A DNA stretch of 64,000 bases, taken from positions 124,505,610 to 124,569,609 of the forward strand of contig NC_044996.1 in the NCBI RefSeq assembly GCF_008728515.1, written 5' to 3'. Positions within the stretch are counted from its first letter, which is position 1. The number at the start of each line of letters is the position of its first letter. The notes beneath the pieces are model-generated. The model saw only the letters and a program-made list of their open reading frames with translations. It made no database searches and was not told the origin of the DNA. This document shows, piece by piece, positions 1-10,670 of this stretch. A program made the position numbers and the translations under genes. This DNA is from Papio anubis. Its lineage: Eukaryota > Chordata > Mammalia > Primates > Cercopithecidae.

Positions 1-706
1 CAGATTCCTTGGGTCCAGGTAGTATTGCTAGGCTGACTCTTAGAAAGATCCCTGCTGTAATTCTCCCAGGCATTGGAGGGGTTGTTGCCTTTTCCTAGTC
101 AATCTTCCTTACCTCCCCAGGGCATCATCAATTTCCTTCCCTCTTTCCCTGGAAAACTTATTGAAATGACCAAAAATATACCCACTTTACTATAAACGAA
201 CATGCCATTTCACCCAGGAACGTAAAACTATGTTCTCTCCCAGAGTATATTTTTTCAGCTTCAGTTTCTGACCAAGCATCTCACAGGATGCCTCTCACCC
301 TTGGCAACTTTCTACTCTAGATAAAGATTTATTCCTCCATACAAGGATCAGAGTCATTTTTGGCAAACAGAGACATTCAATCATCATCATGAGCTAAATG
401 CCTCATCCTCCCTCTGGATCACAGAGTCCTAGAGGGTAGGATCCAAATCTTATGGTTACAAGCAGAGAATTCCAAGATGAAAGGGCCTCTACATTTCTAA
501 AACTCTGATTTTATAGTCTTTGCTGGAATCTGCTTTACAATTTATTTGTCAAGCAGTCATTTATCTCCTGTCTGAACATCTCTGATTTCCCTCTCTGGTT
601 ACTCATAAAAGATATTTGGTTATTATTATTGATTGCTGTTTGGTGAATGGATTGAACAAGTAGGTTACCCAAGGGCAGCTTCCTCTTCCACCAAGTAACT
701 AACGTT
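1..706. other. No recognised feature
   Basis: Both strands were read and no repeat family, exon-like frame or RNA gene was recognised. The one open frame running into the LTR to the right is short and has no known domain. Confidence 0.5.
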
Positions 707-1244
707 TGTAGGGGGAAGAAAAATATTCTTCTATCCATCCTAGGTTCGTTGCCGAGGCCACTGTAACAAAAGATTAACAAGAGAAAAGCCATAAAAATAT
801 ATTAATACAAGTTTTATGTAACAAGGGGGGTCTTCATAAGGAAATAAAGACCCCAAGAAACAGGTAACTTTAATTTTTTTTAATAAAAAAAGAGAGAAGA
901 GTCATGAAGAAATGTGAGAGCACAAAAGGGGTGTGATCCAATGGTAATAAACTAAGCAAGACATGTTTGCTCAGATTCTTCTTCTCTGTGTGTCTGTGTC
1001 TTCAGAGATAAGAATGCTCCTTTCCTCCATGGTATAGGGAAGGCACCTCTCACCTGAGGGTCTTATGACCTGCTTCAGGGAAGGTCTGAAAATCCTTCCT
1101 AGGTTTTATGATCTGCTTCAGTGGGGGAAGGAAGGGGGAAAGTCAGAGAGACCTTCCAGCTTCTTTGGTTTTCTCAAATTTCTTCAGCTTAAACATTTGA
1201 TATGCCAAGGTAACATTTTGGGGTAGCATGTCCCGAACCCATCA
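707..1244 (-). mobile_element. ERV-like solo LTR, family not named (copy 1)
   Basis: Read on the minus strand the segment starts TGATGGGTTCGGGACATGC and ends CCCCCTACA, the TG...CA form of a retroviral LTR about 540 bp long. A second, partial copy lies at 59058-59232 in the same orientation. The two share the stretch around 'cacctgaggg tcttat', the 'gaccttc' tract and the block ending in 'ggtagcatg...' or 'ggtattgtg...', which shows this is a dispersed family. No clean target-site duplication was seen: flanks are acgtt and taatg. I think it is an ERVL- or ERV1-class LTR but cannot name the subfamily. Confidence 0.55.
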
Positions 1245-2397
1245 TAATGTTCATTGTTCCAAAATGTTGGTCCAAAATACATGGAGACCCTATCATACGC
1301 AGGCACCTCTTAGCCGATACGTGAATATGCATGTGCACACCGCCCCACCCCACCCCACACAGGCAAAACTCAAAGAATGCCATAAGCAAAATAAGAAATC
1401 TTTGGAAGATTATCTTCACTTTTTTAAAAAGAATTCTGTAGGAAGTAAAAAAACAAACTGAAACTTATCTCTGTTTAAGTTTTCAAGCAGTTATACCTAA
1501 TAGAAAAAAATATGAGACCATAAATCCTCTAGTTGGTTAATAAATGAGAAAAAGAGTGAACAAGCCCTACTTTGAAAGTCAATCCTGTTACCTCTGATTG
1601 CGAAAATGATCCTTTTGGAAGGAAGTTAAATGAATATATTTTGTTTGTCCAAGGGCCATCACATATCAAATGATCATTTTGTCTAAACATAATTCATTTT
1701 TTGAGAGAAAGCAAGCAGCAATATCCCAGGCACCTTCTTTCCTTTTCTGATGAATCGGCCTCACATGCCTCTGAATAATCAATTTCCACCAGAACATTTC
1801 CAAGTCTGTAACTAAGGACAACATAGGTAAAGATGTACAATGATTTGTTTTTTATTAATCATTCTTCAGTGGTAGGATCAACTAACATATGTAAATGTCA
1901 GTTAGTTACAAATAGACAAAAGCTGGGATGGTTTCAGTAGGACATTGGAGAAAGCACACTGTATGTTCAATGGTGTTTGAACCTTTTTTTTTTAAGCTGA
2001 GAAATAGTATGTGGAATCCTAATGCAGTACATAAAATAGCTAAAAGAGTGTATGCTGGGCTTAAATTTGGCAGGTGAGCAGGACAGACAAGATATGGACA
2101 GGGACTGAGGCTACCTAGTGGTCTTTCCCCCTCTTTTCTTCCCCCACCCACCCTCAATCCTCTTAACAGCCTTGAATATCTTGAGAGGACATTTAGGATT
2201 CCTTGGAACATAATTTAAAAATTAATGGCAGAGTGCTAAATAGATGTACTGTAGCAATTGATGAAGTCTTATTCTAATCCTGGATCCAAAGTATTAGCCA
2301 TAAGAATCAGTGCAAATTATCAGGACTTTCTGAGCTCATTTGACATTTGTAGAATTGAGATGGCATTCGAATTAGGATAAATTAGATAACACTTATA
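1245..2397. other. No recognised feature
   Basis: About 1.15 kb of A/T-rich sequence with short poly-A and poly-T tracts (for example 1983-1994). No repeat or gene was recognised. Confidence 0.5.
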
Positions 2398-2907
2398 CAG
2401 TAGTCCCACCCTTATCCATGGTTTCACTTTTGCGGTTTCAATTACCCACAGTCAACCATGGACTGAAAATATTAAATGGAAAATTCCAGAAGTAAACAAT
2501 GTATAAGTTTTACATTGTGAGCTATTCTAAGTAGTGTGATGAAATTTTATGCTGCTCTGCTCCAACTGGCGCAGGATGTGAATCATCCAGGGATTTAGTA
2601 GCCATCTCAGTTATCAGATTGTTGTGGCATAAAAGCGCTTGTGTTCTTGTATCCTTTATTTTACTTAATAATGGCACCAAAGCACAAGAGCAGTTATGCT
2701 GGAATACTGTTATAGTTGTTCTATTTTATTATTAGTTGTTGTTTTTCATCTCTCTCTGTGCCTAATTTTTAAGTTAAACTTTATCATAAGTATGTATGTG
2801 TAGGAAAAAACATAGTCTATATAGGGTTTGGTACTATCTGAAGTTTCAAGCATCCACTGGGGGTCTTGTAACATATCCCCTGCAGATAAGGGTTGGAGGG
2901 ACTATTG
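2398..2907 (+). mobile_element. Tigger1/MER2-type DNA transposon, internally deleted
   Basis: The left end reads CAGTAGTCCCACCCTTATCC. The right end read backwards is CAATAGTCCCTCCAACCCTTATC, so the two form terminal inverted repeats of the pogo/Tigger (Tc1-mariner) kind. TA dinucleotides flank both ends (2396-2397 and 2908-2909), the expected target duplication. Inside, around 2671, the sequence resembles the start of the Tigger transposase reading frame ('ataatggcaccaaagc'), but the frame soon breaks and most of the transposase is missing. At about 510 bp it is a dead, non-autonomous copy of an element that was active in early primates. Confidence 0.85.
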
Positions 2908-3413
2908 TAAAAAGTCAAGTAGGTATACCTGTCATATAAGAGTTGCTTAAAAAATTGCAGCTATTGTTGTTATCCAGGGGAAATACTTAAGTTTTCAGTG
3001 TTACTCTGAAAGAACTCTGTGCTGAGGGTTTCTGAAGAATCACATTGTTGAAAATCATGGCTTATTTTGGGTACGTTGATGGACACAGAGACAAACACCA
3101 TCTTTTACAAATTCTGTCAGGTGCTTTCAGGATCCCAGTTTTAACAACCCAAACTATGATAGTAGTATCGGTGCTTTTTTTCCTACTGGCTTGGGATTAT
3201 AAATGAACATGGAGGAAAAGAGAATAAATATAACTGTAGTTTGAGGAAAAATGTGAATGGAGGTAAGAAGACACTTTCACTGCCGAAGAGATCTCTTGCC
3301 CCAGCATAACTCCCAGGCTTAGGCAAGCTTTCTTTTGACCTAAGGCATTAGCGTTCTTCAGAATCAGCAGGTCAGACAACTTCAGTGCTTGGAATGGACT
3401 TAGAAATCATTTA
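2908..3413. other. No recognised feature
   Basis: About 500 bp between two Tigger-type transposons. No family or coding potential was recognised. Confidence 0.5.
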
Positions 3414-3744
3414 CAGTCATGCACCGCATAAGAACATTTCAATCAATGATGTTGGTCCCATAAGATTATAATAGAGCTGAAAATTCCTAATGCCTAAGTG
3501 ACATACAAGACTTTGTAATATCTCAGTGCAACACATTACTCACCTGTTTGTGGTGATGCTGGTGTAAATAACAACATGTTGTACAGGTTTGTAGCCTAGT
3601 AGCAATGGGCTATACCATATAGCTTAGGTGTGTAGTAGGGTATATGATCTAGGTTTGTATAAGTACACTCTATGATGTTTGCACAGTAACAAAATCACCT
3701 GACAATGCATTTCCAAGAGCATGTCCCCATCTGATACATGACTG
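3414..3744 (+). mobile_element. Tigger-type MITE (probably Tigger3 group)
   Basis: The left end reads CAGTCATGCACCGCATAAG and the right end is ATACATGACTG, giving inverted CAGTCATG ends. TA precedes the left end (3412-3413). The right flank is TT, so one side of the TA duplication has mutated. The body ('ggtcccataagattataat' and 'gtttgtagcctagtagcaat') matches my memory of the short deletion derivatives of Tigger3. It is about 331 bp and has no coding capacity. Confidence 0.8.
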
Positions 3745-4607
3745 TTCAAATGCCTCATTTTACTGGGCAGCAAACGGTGAGGAGGGGTGCAAGGGAGACA
3801 AGGAAGGCTCAGAGGTAGTTTTTGAAATGTAAATACTTCTGGGAGAAAGACCTGTTAAGTCTTTATTAACTCCTTACTATGAATTACAATGGCGTTTCCA
3901 TTGTAGAGTAGGGAAGGACTATTGTCTCCTGTGGACCAACACACTGCCAAGGATAGTGAGGGGTCTTAGATACCCAAGCCCAGTCTCAGGTCTTCAGGTC
4001 AGGGGAGCTGAAAATAAAAAGGACCCCAGGGAAAAGGAGCCCCAGTAAAGTAATTTTTACCATCTTTGTACCCTCAGTGGAGCTGACTGAGCTGACCATG
4101 TTGAGGACCTCAGCAAATTTGGTGAGGCTTCTGTCCTTACACATCTCTTTCCCTAGAATCTATCTAATCACTCCCTCCAGCCCCAAAGAAGCAGAAAGTG
4201 ATTGGACTTCATCAAGGCCATGCCTCTGCTCTCTAGTGAAGATGAAGACATTGGGGAGTTGGGGGTAAGAAGACTGCAGACAAGTAAAAACTTAAGCAAA
4301 GTTCAGACTATTTGGGATATGCTAAATTCTGGTCCCTCCTTCCTTCATGCTTTCCCCTGACCGTCACTCCCAAAACAAGGCAAGAGTGAGATGAGCCAGG
4401 AGCATGAGCTACTGAGTCTAACTCTTTTGTCAGGAGTCGTTGTGCAGCTTAGGAGCTCAGTAGATTGTTACTCTGGAAAGCCTCTGTCCATTCCCTGAGA
4501 GATCTACCTGGTGTCAGGATTGGCACCGATCTCAAGAAGGAAGAAGCTTCCCAGTTTAGAAGCCTCCAAAAAAATTAGCAGTTGAGTGGAGATTCAAACA
4601 GTCCTTC
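3745..4607. other. No recognised feature
   Basis: Ordinary intergenic sequence. A 63-codon frame at 4077-4268 has no recognisable motif and I regard it as chance. Confidence 0.5.
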
Positions 4608-4825
4608 TAATGCTGTCCAATAGCATTTTCTGGGATGACAGAGATATTTTATCTAAATATTCTGTGCTGCCCAATACCATAGCTGCTAGTCACAGGTGGC
4701 TATTGAACACATGAAATGTGATTAGTAAGACTGAGGAAGTGGATTTTTAATTTTATTTATTTTTAATTAACTTAAATATTATGATATCCACATGTAACTA
4801 GTAGCAGCTGTGTTGGACAGCACAG
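4608..4825 (+). mobile_element. hAT-Charlie-type non-autonomous DNA transposon (MER group)
   Basis: The ends are inverted: TGCTGTCCAATAGCA on the left against TTGGACAGCACAG on the right. The interior 'agtcacaggtggctattgaacac' and an A/T-rich centre fit the short CAGTGCTGTCCAA family of hAT elements. I do not trust my memory for the exact MER number. About 218 bp, non-coding. No clear 8-bp target duplication survives. Confidence 0.65.
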
Positions 4826-4871
4826 CTTAGTCACCACTACCCTCCCCCCACCCCATTATCTTGTGTCCTCA

Positions 4872-5652
4872 TGTTACCCTGGGGTCCTTGCTCCCAGAGC
4901 TCCCAAGATGGTGGCGGGCTGCTTCCAAGATGGCAGCAGGCCACTTCCAAGATGATGGCAAGCCTCCTGTTCTCTGACCTGGGGTTCTCGGCCTCACGGA
5001 TTCCAAGGAATGGAATCTTGGGCCATGCAGTGAGTGTTATAGCTGTATTAGAAGCCATGTGTCAAGGAAGAGAACGTGGAACCCAGTGACTACTGTTCAG
5101 CTTGATTAGGACAAACCCGGGCACTTAACCCTGCAGGAACAATGGCAAGCCTTTAGCCCAATCGGGAGCAGCAATGGGCGCCTCGCTGGATCAGGAGCAC
5201 AGCAGACACCCTGCTGAATCTGGAGGGATAGAAGTCAGTAGCAGGTCTGCCACCACAGCAAACAGTGGTGGTGGACGGTGAGTGAAAGCTCAGCTTGAGC
5301 AGTAACAAACACGGATCAGAAGAGAGTGCAGTTGCAAGATTAAATAGAGTGAAAATAGAGCTCCCATACAAAGGGAGGGGACCCAAAGAGGGTAGCCCTT
5401 GCTGGCTCGGATGCCTGGGTTTGTATCCCGATCACTGCCCCTCCCGCTGTGCTCTCAGGCAATAGATGATTGGCTCTTTCTTTACCTCCTGTTTTTGCCT
5501 AATTAGCCTTTTAGTGAGCTCTCTTTTCTACCTGATTGGTCAGGTGTGAGCTAAGTTGCAAGCCCTGTGTTTAAAGGTGGATGTGGTTGCCTTCCCAGCT
5601 AGGCTTAGGGATTCTTCGTCCGCCTAGGAAATCCAGCTAGTCCTGTCTCTCA
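4872..5652 (-). mobile_element. LTR17 solo LTR (HERV-W family)
   Basis: On the minus strand the element starts TGAGTGAGAGACAGGACTAG within a base or two of 5652 and ends GGGTAACA at 4872, about 781 bp, full LTR17 length. Perfect CTCA target duplications flank it (4868-4871 and 5653-5656), as expected for a gammaretrovirus-like insertion. No gag, pol or env sequence lies on either side, so the provirus recombined to a solo LTR. The region just upstream of the usual transcription start (about 5417-5429) reads GGGATACAAACCC on the minus strand. Near the 3' end are three 22-bp units each carrying CCAAGATG (4903, 4925, 4947). Only noncoding LTR sequence is present. Confidence 0.9.
4903..4968 (-). 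repeat. Three 22-bp tandem units inside LTR17
   Basis: CCAAGATGG at 4903 and 4925 and CCAAGATGA at 4947 are spaced exactly 22 bp apart. The motif resembles a YY1 core (CAAGATGG). The triple unit belongs to the 3' end of LTR17 as I remember the family, so it is probably inherited and not a local expansion. Confidence 0.7.
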
Positions 5653-5864
5653 CTCAGTGGTCACTGCCCAAGGTTTTATGACCTATCAAGACAATACGAT
5701 TGATTTCACTGATGTCATTTTATTGCTCTATTGAAAAAATTATTTCCAGGAAGTCAAAATTGTTAAGGAAAGTTTATTCATTTTACAAATGGATGGTATT
5801 TCACACATTGCTTATCACTTACTCAAAAATGCAAAGTTCAAAACTGGTAAGATGCTGATGTACC

Positions 5865-5975
5865 GAGTTTTTTAGGCAAGACATTTAACCTCACTGGACC
5901 TTTGATTCCTCAACTGTAAAAGAACAAGTTTATACTAAATGAACCTGAAGGCCTTTACCAGCTCTAAAAGGAGAT
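5865..5975 (+). repeat. MIR fragment
   Basis: The text 'aagacatttaacctcactgg...ttcctcaactgtaaaa' follows the central MIR pattern (ttacttaacctctctg ... tttcctcatctgtaaaa). The tRNA-derived head is missing. Flanking sequence at 5657-5864 and 5976-6147 has no recognised feature. Confidence 0.55.
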
Positions 5976-6147
5976 GATTTGAAACGGCTGCTGTGATGGT
6001 AAAAAGATTATATATGTTCAAATAAGTAAAATTATGGAAGGAGTTGCCATTTCTGGTAAGGTGGTTAGAAATTTAGTAATAAACATGAATTCAATACAAT
6101 TACAGGGAGCAATAGCAAAGCATAAAAACAAAGTATAAGGTGAATAT

Positions 6148-6280
6148 GGGCCCGGAGTGATGGCTCACGCCTGTAATCCCAGCACTTTGGGAGGCCGAGG
6201 TGGGAGGATCACTTGAGGCTAGGAGTTCAAGGCCAGCCTAGGCAACATGGTGAAACCCCATCTCTACAAAAAAAGAAAAG
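6148..6280 (+). repeat. Alu left monomer (FLAM-like)
   Basis: A single Alu left arm: GGAGTGATGGCTCACGCC, then 'cccagcactttgggaggccg', ending at 'ccccatctctac' and an A-rich tail (6268-6280). The right arm is absent and the tail directly follows the left arm, which fits a free left Alu monomer better than a truncated dimer. The Pol III A-box region (GTGATGGCTCACGCC) is still readable. Confidence 0.75.
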
Positions 6281-7657
6281 ATGTATACAAAGGATCTAAC
6301 TTCAAGGCAGAAAGTGTGAGAAAGCTGGTTGCTCCCTAGATGGCTCACTGTTCTCACTACCCATTGTACAAAATGAGCATTTCTGTTAATCAATTCTAAT
6401 AAAGCTCGTAAGTCTACCTTACAGTTTGCTATAAATACTGAAACATATACTACATTTGTTTATGTTACTTTGAGAACTTTTAGAGACTGTAAAGCAAGAA
6501 TTGACAAATAAGTCAGTTTCCAACTATCAGGAGGAAATTCCTTTGACCTCAACCCTGGTGAAAAGACACACTGGCTGTACTATCGAAAGCACAGTTTTCA
6601 CATGAATTGACATCACCCAACATCAGCCCAAACACCTTGTGAGCCTAAATCTTAAGACAGCCAGAATTGAACCTCTTTTGGGGGAAAATGTTGCTTCTAC
6701 AATGGGCCTCCATAAGTAATAAAACATTTCTAGCACCAGAAATCCAAGTACACCAAAGACCAACTGAAAATGTTAGTCATACCAGTACTATTAAAGGACA
6801 AACTCTGGCAGCCTGTAGCTAACGTTGCATATGTGGAGAATTCTACAATCTGGGTGCAGCATTCTGAGGAAATTCTGCCCACAGCATGAATCTGTAACCC
6901 ACCAGAAACAAAGCACTTCTAAATGCTAATAATAATAGCTAACGATTACATAGCACTTACTATGGCCAGACATTGATCTTATGTCTGGTAAGTGTCAGAG
7001 TAAGCCTGAATCTTCATGAAAAGCATGAAAGCTTGACTCATTTATGCTTAGTTTGGAGTACTTAGCCAGTAATACCAGTGATACTAATGAAGCACTGTCT
7101 AATTAAAATGCTTAAAACTTCTGAATAGGTGAAATTCTGTAACAATCACATTTATATAAATTATTTTATAAAATGCATTGGAAATTACCTAGAGATCAAA
7201 AAGTTATTAACATGAATGTAGAATTTTCCTTCTTTTATCTGGGGGAAAAAAAAAGTCTCAAACAATTGGGGAAAAAATGTGGTGATATCTGTCCTAATTT
7301 ACAGAGACTCCAGCGCAGGCAAACAAAAAAGACAGCGTTCCTTGAATCATTCAAGACTGGTGAGCCCCTCCCATGGGAATTTTGCACCTCAATATCACTT
7401 GGTGATGTCTAAGAATAGATTGACTTATTCACTGTTCTGATTTCTCTTTTTACAATTACTAGTTCCTTCTGACTAACCTTAGAATAAAACAGAAATGTGT
7501 TACCAATGATCTGCATTGGTAACTTTTCTCTCAACAGGCCTTCTTCTAGAAAACATTCCTTTAAATTTTCATCTTGCTTAATTTTTTTTCCTTTTAGCCT
7601 TGCTTAGTGCCATTTTAGCTACAATCAAAAACATATATGTCTTGGATTATATAAAAG
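6281..7657. other. Mostly unrecognised, with a short MIR fragment
   Basis: At about 6925-7000 'aataataatagctaacgatt...tagcacttactatggccagaca' matches the reversed 3' part of MIR. The rest shows no family I recognise. A 79-codon frame at 7173-7412 has no known domain. Confidence 0.5.
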
Positions 7658-8371
7658 TATTACCTGTGGTGAATCCATACAGGTCTGCCGCAACCTCAAC
7701 TCTTGCCTCTGCAGAAGAAAGAATTCAATGGAGGGGCATAAGGCAGAAGGAGAGACCAGGCAAGTTTTAGAGCAGGAGTGAAAGTTTATTAAAAAGCTTT
7801 AGAGCATGAATGAAAAGAAAGTAAAGTATACTTGGAAGAGGGCCAAGAGGGCAACTTGAAAGACAAGTTTGTGATTTGACCTTTTGACATGGGGTTTTAT
7901 ATCATACACTGGCATACTTTCAGGATCTTGGGTCCCTTCTTCCCTGATTCTTCCCTTGGGGTGTGCTGTCTGCATGCACAATGGCCTGCTAGCATGTGGG
8001 AGGGGAGCATACACAGTGTTTACTGGAGTTTTATGCATGCTCACTTGAGGCTTTCTTCCCTTACCAATCTAGCATTCCTGGACGAAGGTCATATACCAGT
8101 TAAACTTTGCCACTTTGCCTCTTAATGCATATGCTCGATCTCACTCCCCCAGTCCCTGAGATCTTATTGGAAAGCCACTAATCACCAGTTTCAGGTTTTT
8201 GCTATCTATAGGGAGACTGCCTTTCCCTGGCTCTGGCTGTGTCCAATTATTATCTTAGAGAGACAGTTAACAACTGCCTGATCATCTCCTGATGGTCGCC
8301 TGACATTCCTGATGGGGTGAGGGGAGCCCTCTCCTGTCCTACTCATGCCTGACTAGCTACCTACTATAACA
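7658..8371 (-). mobile_element. ERV1-type solo LTR (LTR1/HUERS-P-like)
   Basis: On the minus strand it runs from TGTTATAGTAGGTAGC to GGTGAATCC...GGTAATA, about 714 bp. Perfect 4-bp target duplications AAAG lie at 7654-7657 and 8372-8375. A TATA-like GATATAAAACCCC (minus strand, near 7892-7904) and an AATAAA signal (minus strand, near 7788-7793) are in the right order for U3-R-U5. The final CA has mutated to TA. The U5 text ('ctgctctaaaacttgcctgg', 'gaattctttcttctgc') suggests the LTR1/HUERS-P group, but this subfamily call is from memory. No internal proviral sequence remains. Confidence 0.8.
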
Positions 8372-8530
8372 AAAGTTATGTTCTTAAAATCTATTGTATA
8401 AGCTTCCTCAGAATGAAGGAGTTAAGCTTTACAGTCTGGAAAATCAGGATTTGAACTTACTAGAAGACAATCTTTGCAACTTACTTCACCTCTTCACCTT
8501 TTGTATATTATTATTCCCTATTTTCTTTTC

Positions 8531-8830
8531 TTTTTTTTTTTTTGAGACGGAGTTTTGCTCTTGTTGCGCAAGCTGGAGTGCAATGATGTGATCTTGGCTC
8601 ACTGCAACCTCTGCCTCCTGGGTTCAAGCGATTCTCCTGCCGTAGCCTCCCAAGTAGCTAGGTTACAGGCATGTGCCACCTCACCCAGCTAATTTTTTTT
8701 TTGTATTTTTAGTAGAGACGGGGTTTCACCATGTTGGTCAGGCTGGTCTCAAACTCCTGACCTCTAGTGATTCACCCGCCTTGGCCTCCCAAAGTTCTGG
8801 GATTACAGGCGTGAGCTACCACACCCAGCC
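8531..8830 (-). repeat. Alu (AluS-type), full length
   Basis: Starts with a T-run (8531-8543), then 'gagacggagttttgctc', both arms separated by the mid A-rich region, and ends at 'gtgagctaccacacccagcc'. Several CpG positions have decayed to TG or CA, consistent with AluS age. I see only an imperfect flanking repeat. Short open frames across it on the plus strand are ordinary antisense-Alu frames. Confidence 0.9.
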
Positions 8831-9336
8831 ACTGTTCCATATTTTCAATGAAACTGGTTAGTAAAGTCAACCTCACATACAGTGGTGCCCTCAGTTCATA
8901 AGAGCTCTTAAATGTTCAAAACTTTTGTGAACTAGTTTTTATTCACAGCCTTTATTATAAATTAAATTACATAAATTATGCTTTTATGTTAAAACAAATA
9001 ATACTCATAATCCACTTTCTAATTATTTTACTAAATTTTATTATTATCTGTATTCTTGAAGTTACTTATGTTTACTGTACTTGTATGGTGGAAATACTAT
9101 ATAGCAGTATGCTACTGGGTATCTCTTCCTAGCCCTGCTGTGTTTGTGAAGTCAGGTTGGTAGCTGGAATTCAGCCAAGGTGAAAATATTTACACTGTAG
9201 AAATCAGCAAACACTACAAATTCAGGCTGTTTGTCCTCTGAGATAGTCGTTTATCAAGCATTTACCAGCTCATCACTGCTCATGTATATGGTATAAGAAT
9301 CAAATGAAATAATGTGTAATAGGTGCTTAAGTGCTA
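8831..9336. other. No recognised feature
   Basis: A/T-rich sequence between an Alu and a MaLR LTR. Nothing recognised. Confidence 0.5.
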
Positions 9337-9695
9337 TATTAGTCCATTCTCACACTGCTATAAAGACAGTACCCAAGACTGAGTAATTCATAAAGGAAAG
9401 AGATTTAATCGACCCACAGTTCTGCATGGATGAACAGGCCTCAGGAAACTTACAATCATGGCAAAAGGGGAAACAGGCACCTTCTTCACAAAGCGGCAGG
9501 AGAGAGAAGAGTGCTCAAAGGCTGAAGAGCCTGGCACTTATCAAACAACCAGATTTTGTGAGAATTCACTATCACAAGAACAGCATGGGGAAAAAGGACC
9601 CATGATCCAATCACCTTTCACTTGGTCCCTCCCCTGTTACTTGGGGATTACAGTTCGAAATGTGATTTGGGTGGGGACACAGAGCCAAACCATAT
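9337..9695 (-). mobile_element. MaLR solo LTR (THE1/MSTA type)
   Basis: The plus strand reads 'tattagtccattctcacac' at the left edge and 'ggtggggacacagagccaaaccata' at the right, which is the reverse of a THE1/MST LTR. The length, about 359 bp, is typical. The ends have drifted (TA for TG at 9337), and the 5-bp flanks tgcta and gtgtg do not match, so the duplication has decayed or the edge is a few bases off. Its polyadenylation-type block ('aaagagatttaat') is readable in reverse. The 91-codon frame across it is not a gene. Confidence 0.85.
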
Positions 9696-10364
9696 TTGTG
9701 TGTAATTCATATTTTGTAGTCAATAAATGTTAGTTGTTCTCTTAGCATTATTAATTTTTATTATCATGCAGTTAATCAGTAAATCAGTTCTTCATTGTCT
9801 AATTCAGTGCTTTTAAAGGTTTCTTAGAGCATATAAAAATGCAATACTACGAAATATTTCCATAATGACATGGATCTCAACTTCCTTAACATAATAGCAG
9901 TGCTATCTACACTGTGTCCTAATTTTGATTAGTGATGCCTTTTATGGAAATTTAATTATTATTATTTTTTAGTTCTAGTTCAACCCTCTCATCTGTCAGA
10001 GAAGGAAACAGGGTCCCAAAAGCCTAGTGTTTTGCCTAAGGCCTCAAGGGCATCTAGTAGTGAAATACGTTACCAATATAATTTACAAAGTCTTTGGATA
10101 CTTTTATAAATGAATAAGTTGTTTAGTAAGAGTGTGAGTCAATGGTTTTTATTATGGTATTTATGATGTCTTTGTGAAAACTTGGGGCAACATATATAGA
10201 AATTGAACCATAGGAAATTACCATGTTTGTAAGTAAGAAATAGTCAAATATTGATAACGCCAATATGGCTCTACCTAACCTGATATATTTAAACTAACAA
10301 GCTGATACTCGAAGTGATATGATCCTTCCATTTCTTCCCCACTCCTGTCTTGCAACAAAATGAT
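9696..10364. other. Mostly unrecognised, with a MIR fragment
   Basis: At about 9985-10070 'tcatctgtcagagaaggaaacagggtcccaaaagcc...ttgcctaaggcctcaagggcatctag' matches a reversed MIR core. The remainder is unassigned. Confidence 0.5.
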
Positions 10365-10670
10365 ATTTATTTATTTATTTATTTTGAGACTGAATTTTGC
10401 TCTTGTTGCCCAGGCTGCAGTGCAATGGCATGATCTTGGCTCACTGCAACCTCTGCCTGTTGAGTTCAAGTGATTCTCCTGCCTCAGCCTCCCGAGTAGC
10501 TGGGATTACAGGCATGTGCCACCATGCCCGGCTAATTTTTTGTAATTTTTTTAGTAGAGATGGGGTTTCTCCATGTTGGTCAGGCTGTTCTCGAACTCCT
10601 GACTTCGTGATCCACCCACCTCGGCCTCCCAAAGTGCTGGGATTACAGGCGTGAGCCACCACGCCCGGCC
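10365..10670 (-). repeat. Alu (AluS-type), full length
   Basis: Has a (TTTA)n tail at 10365-10384, then 'gagactgaattttgctc', both arms, and ends at 'gagccaccacgcccggcc'. The variants and moderate CpG loss suggest AluS. An 87-codon frame on the minus strand is simply Alu translated. Confidence 0.9.
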
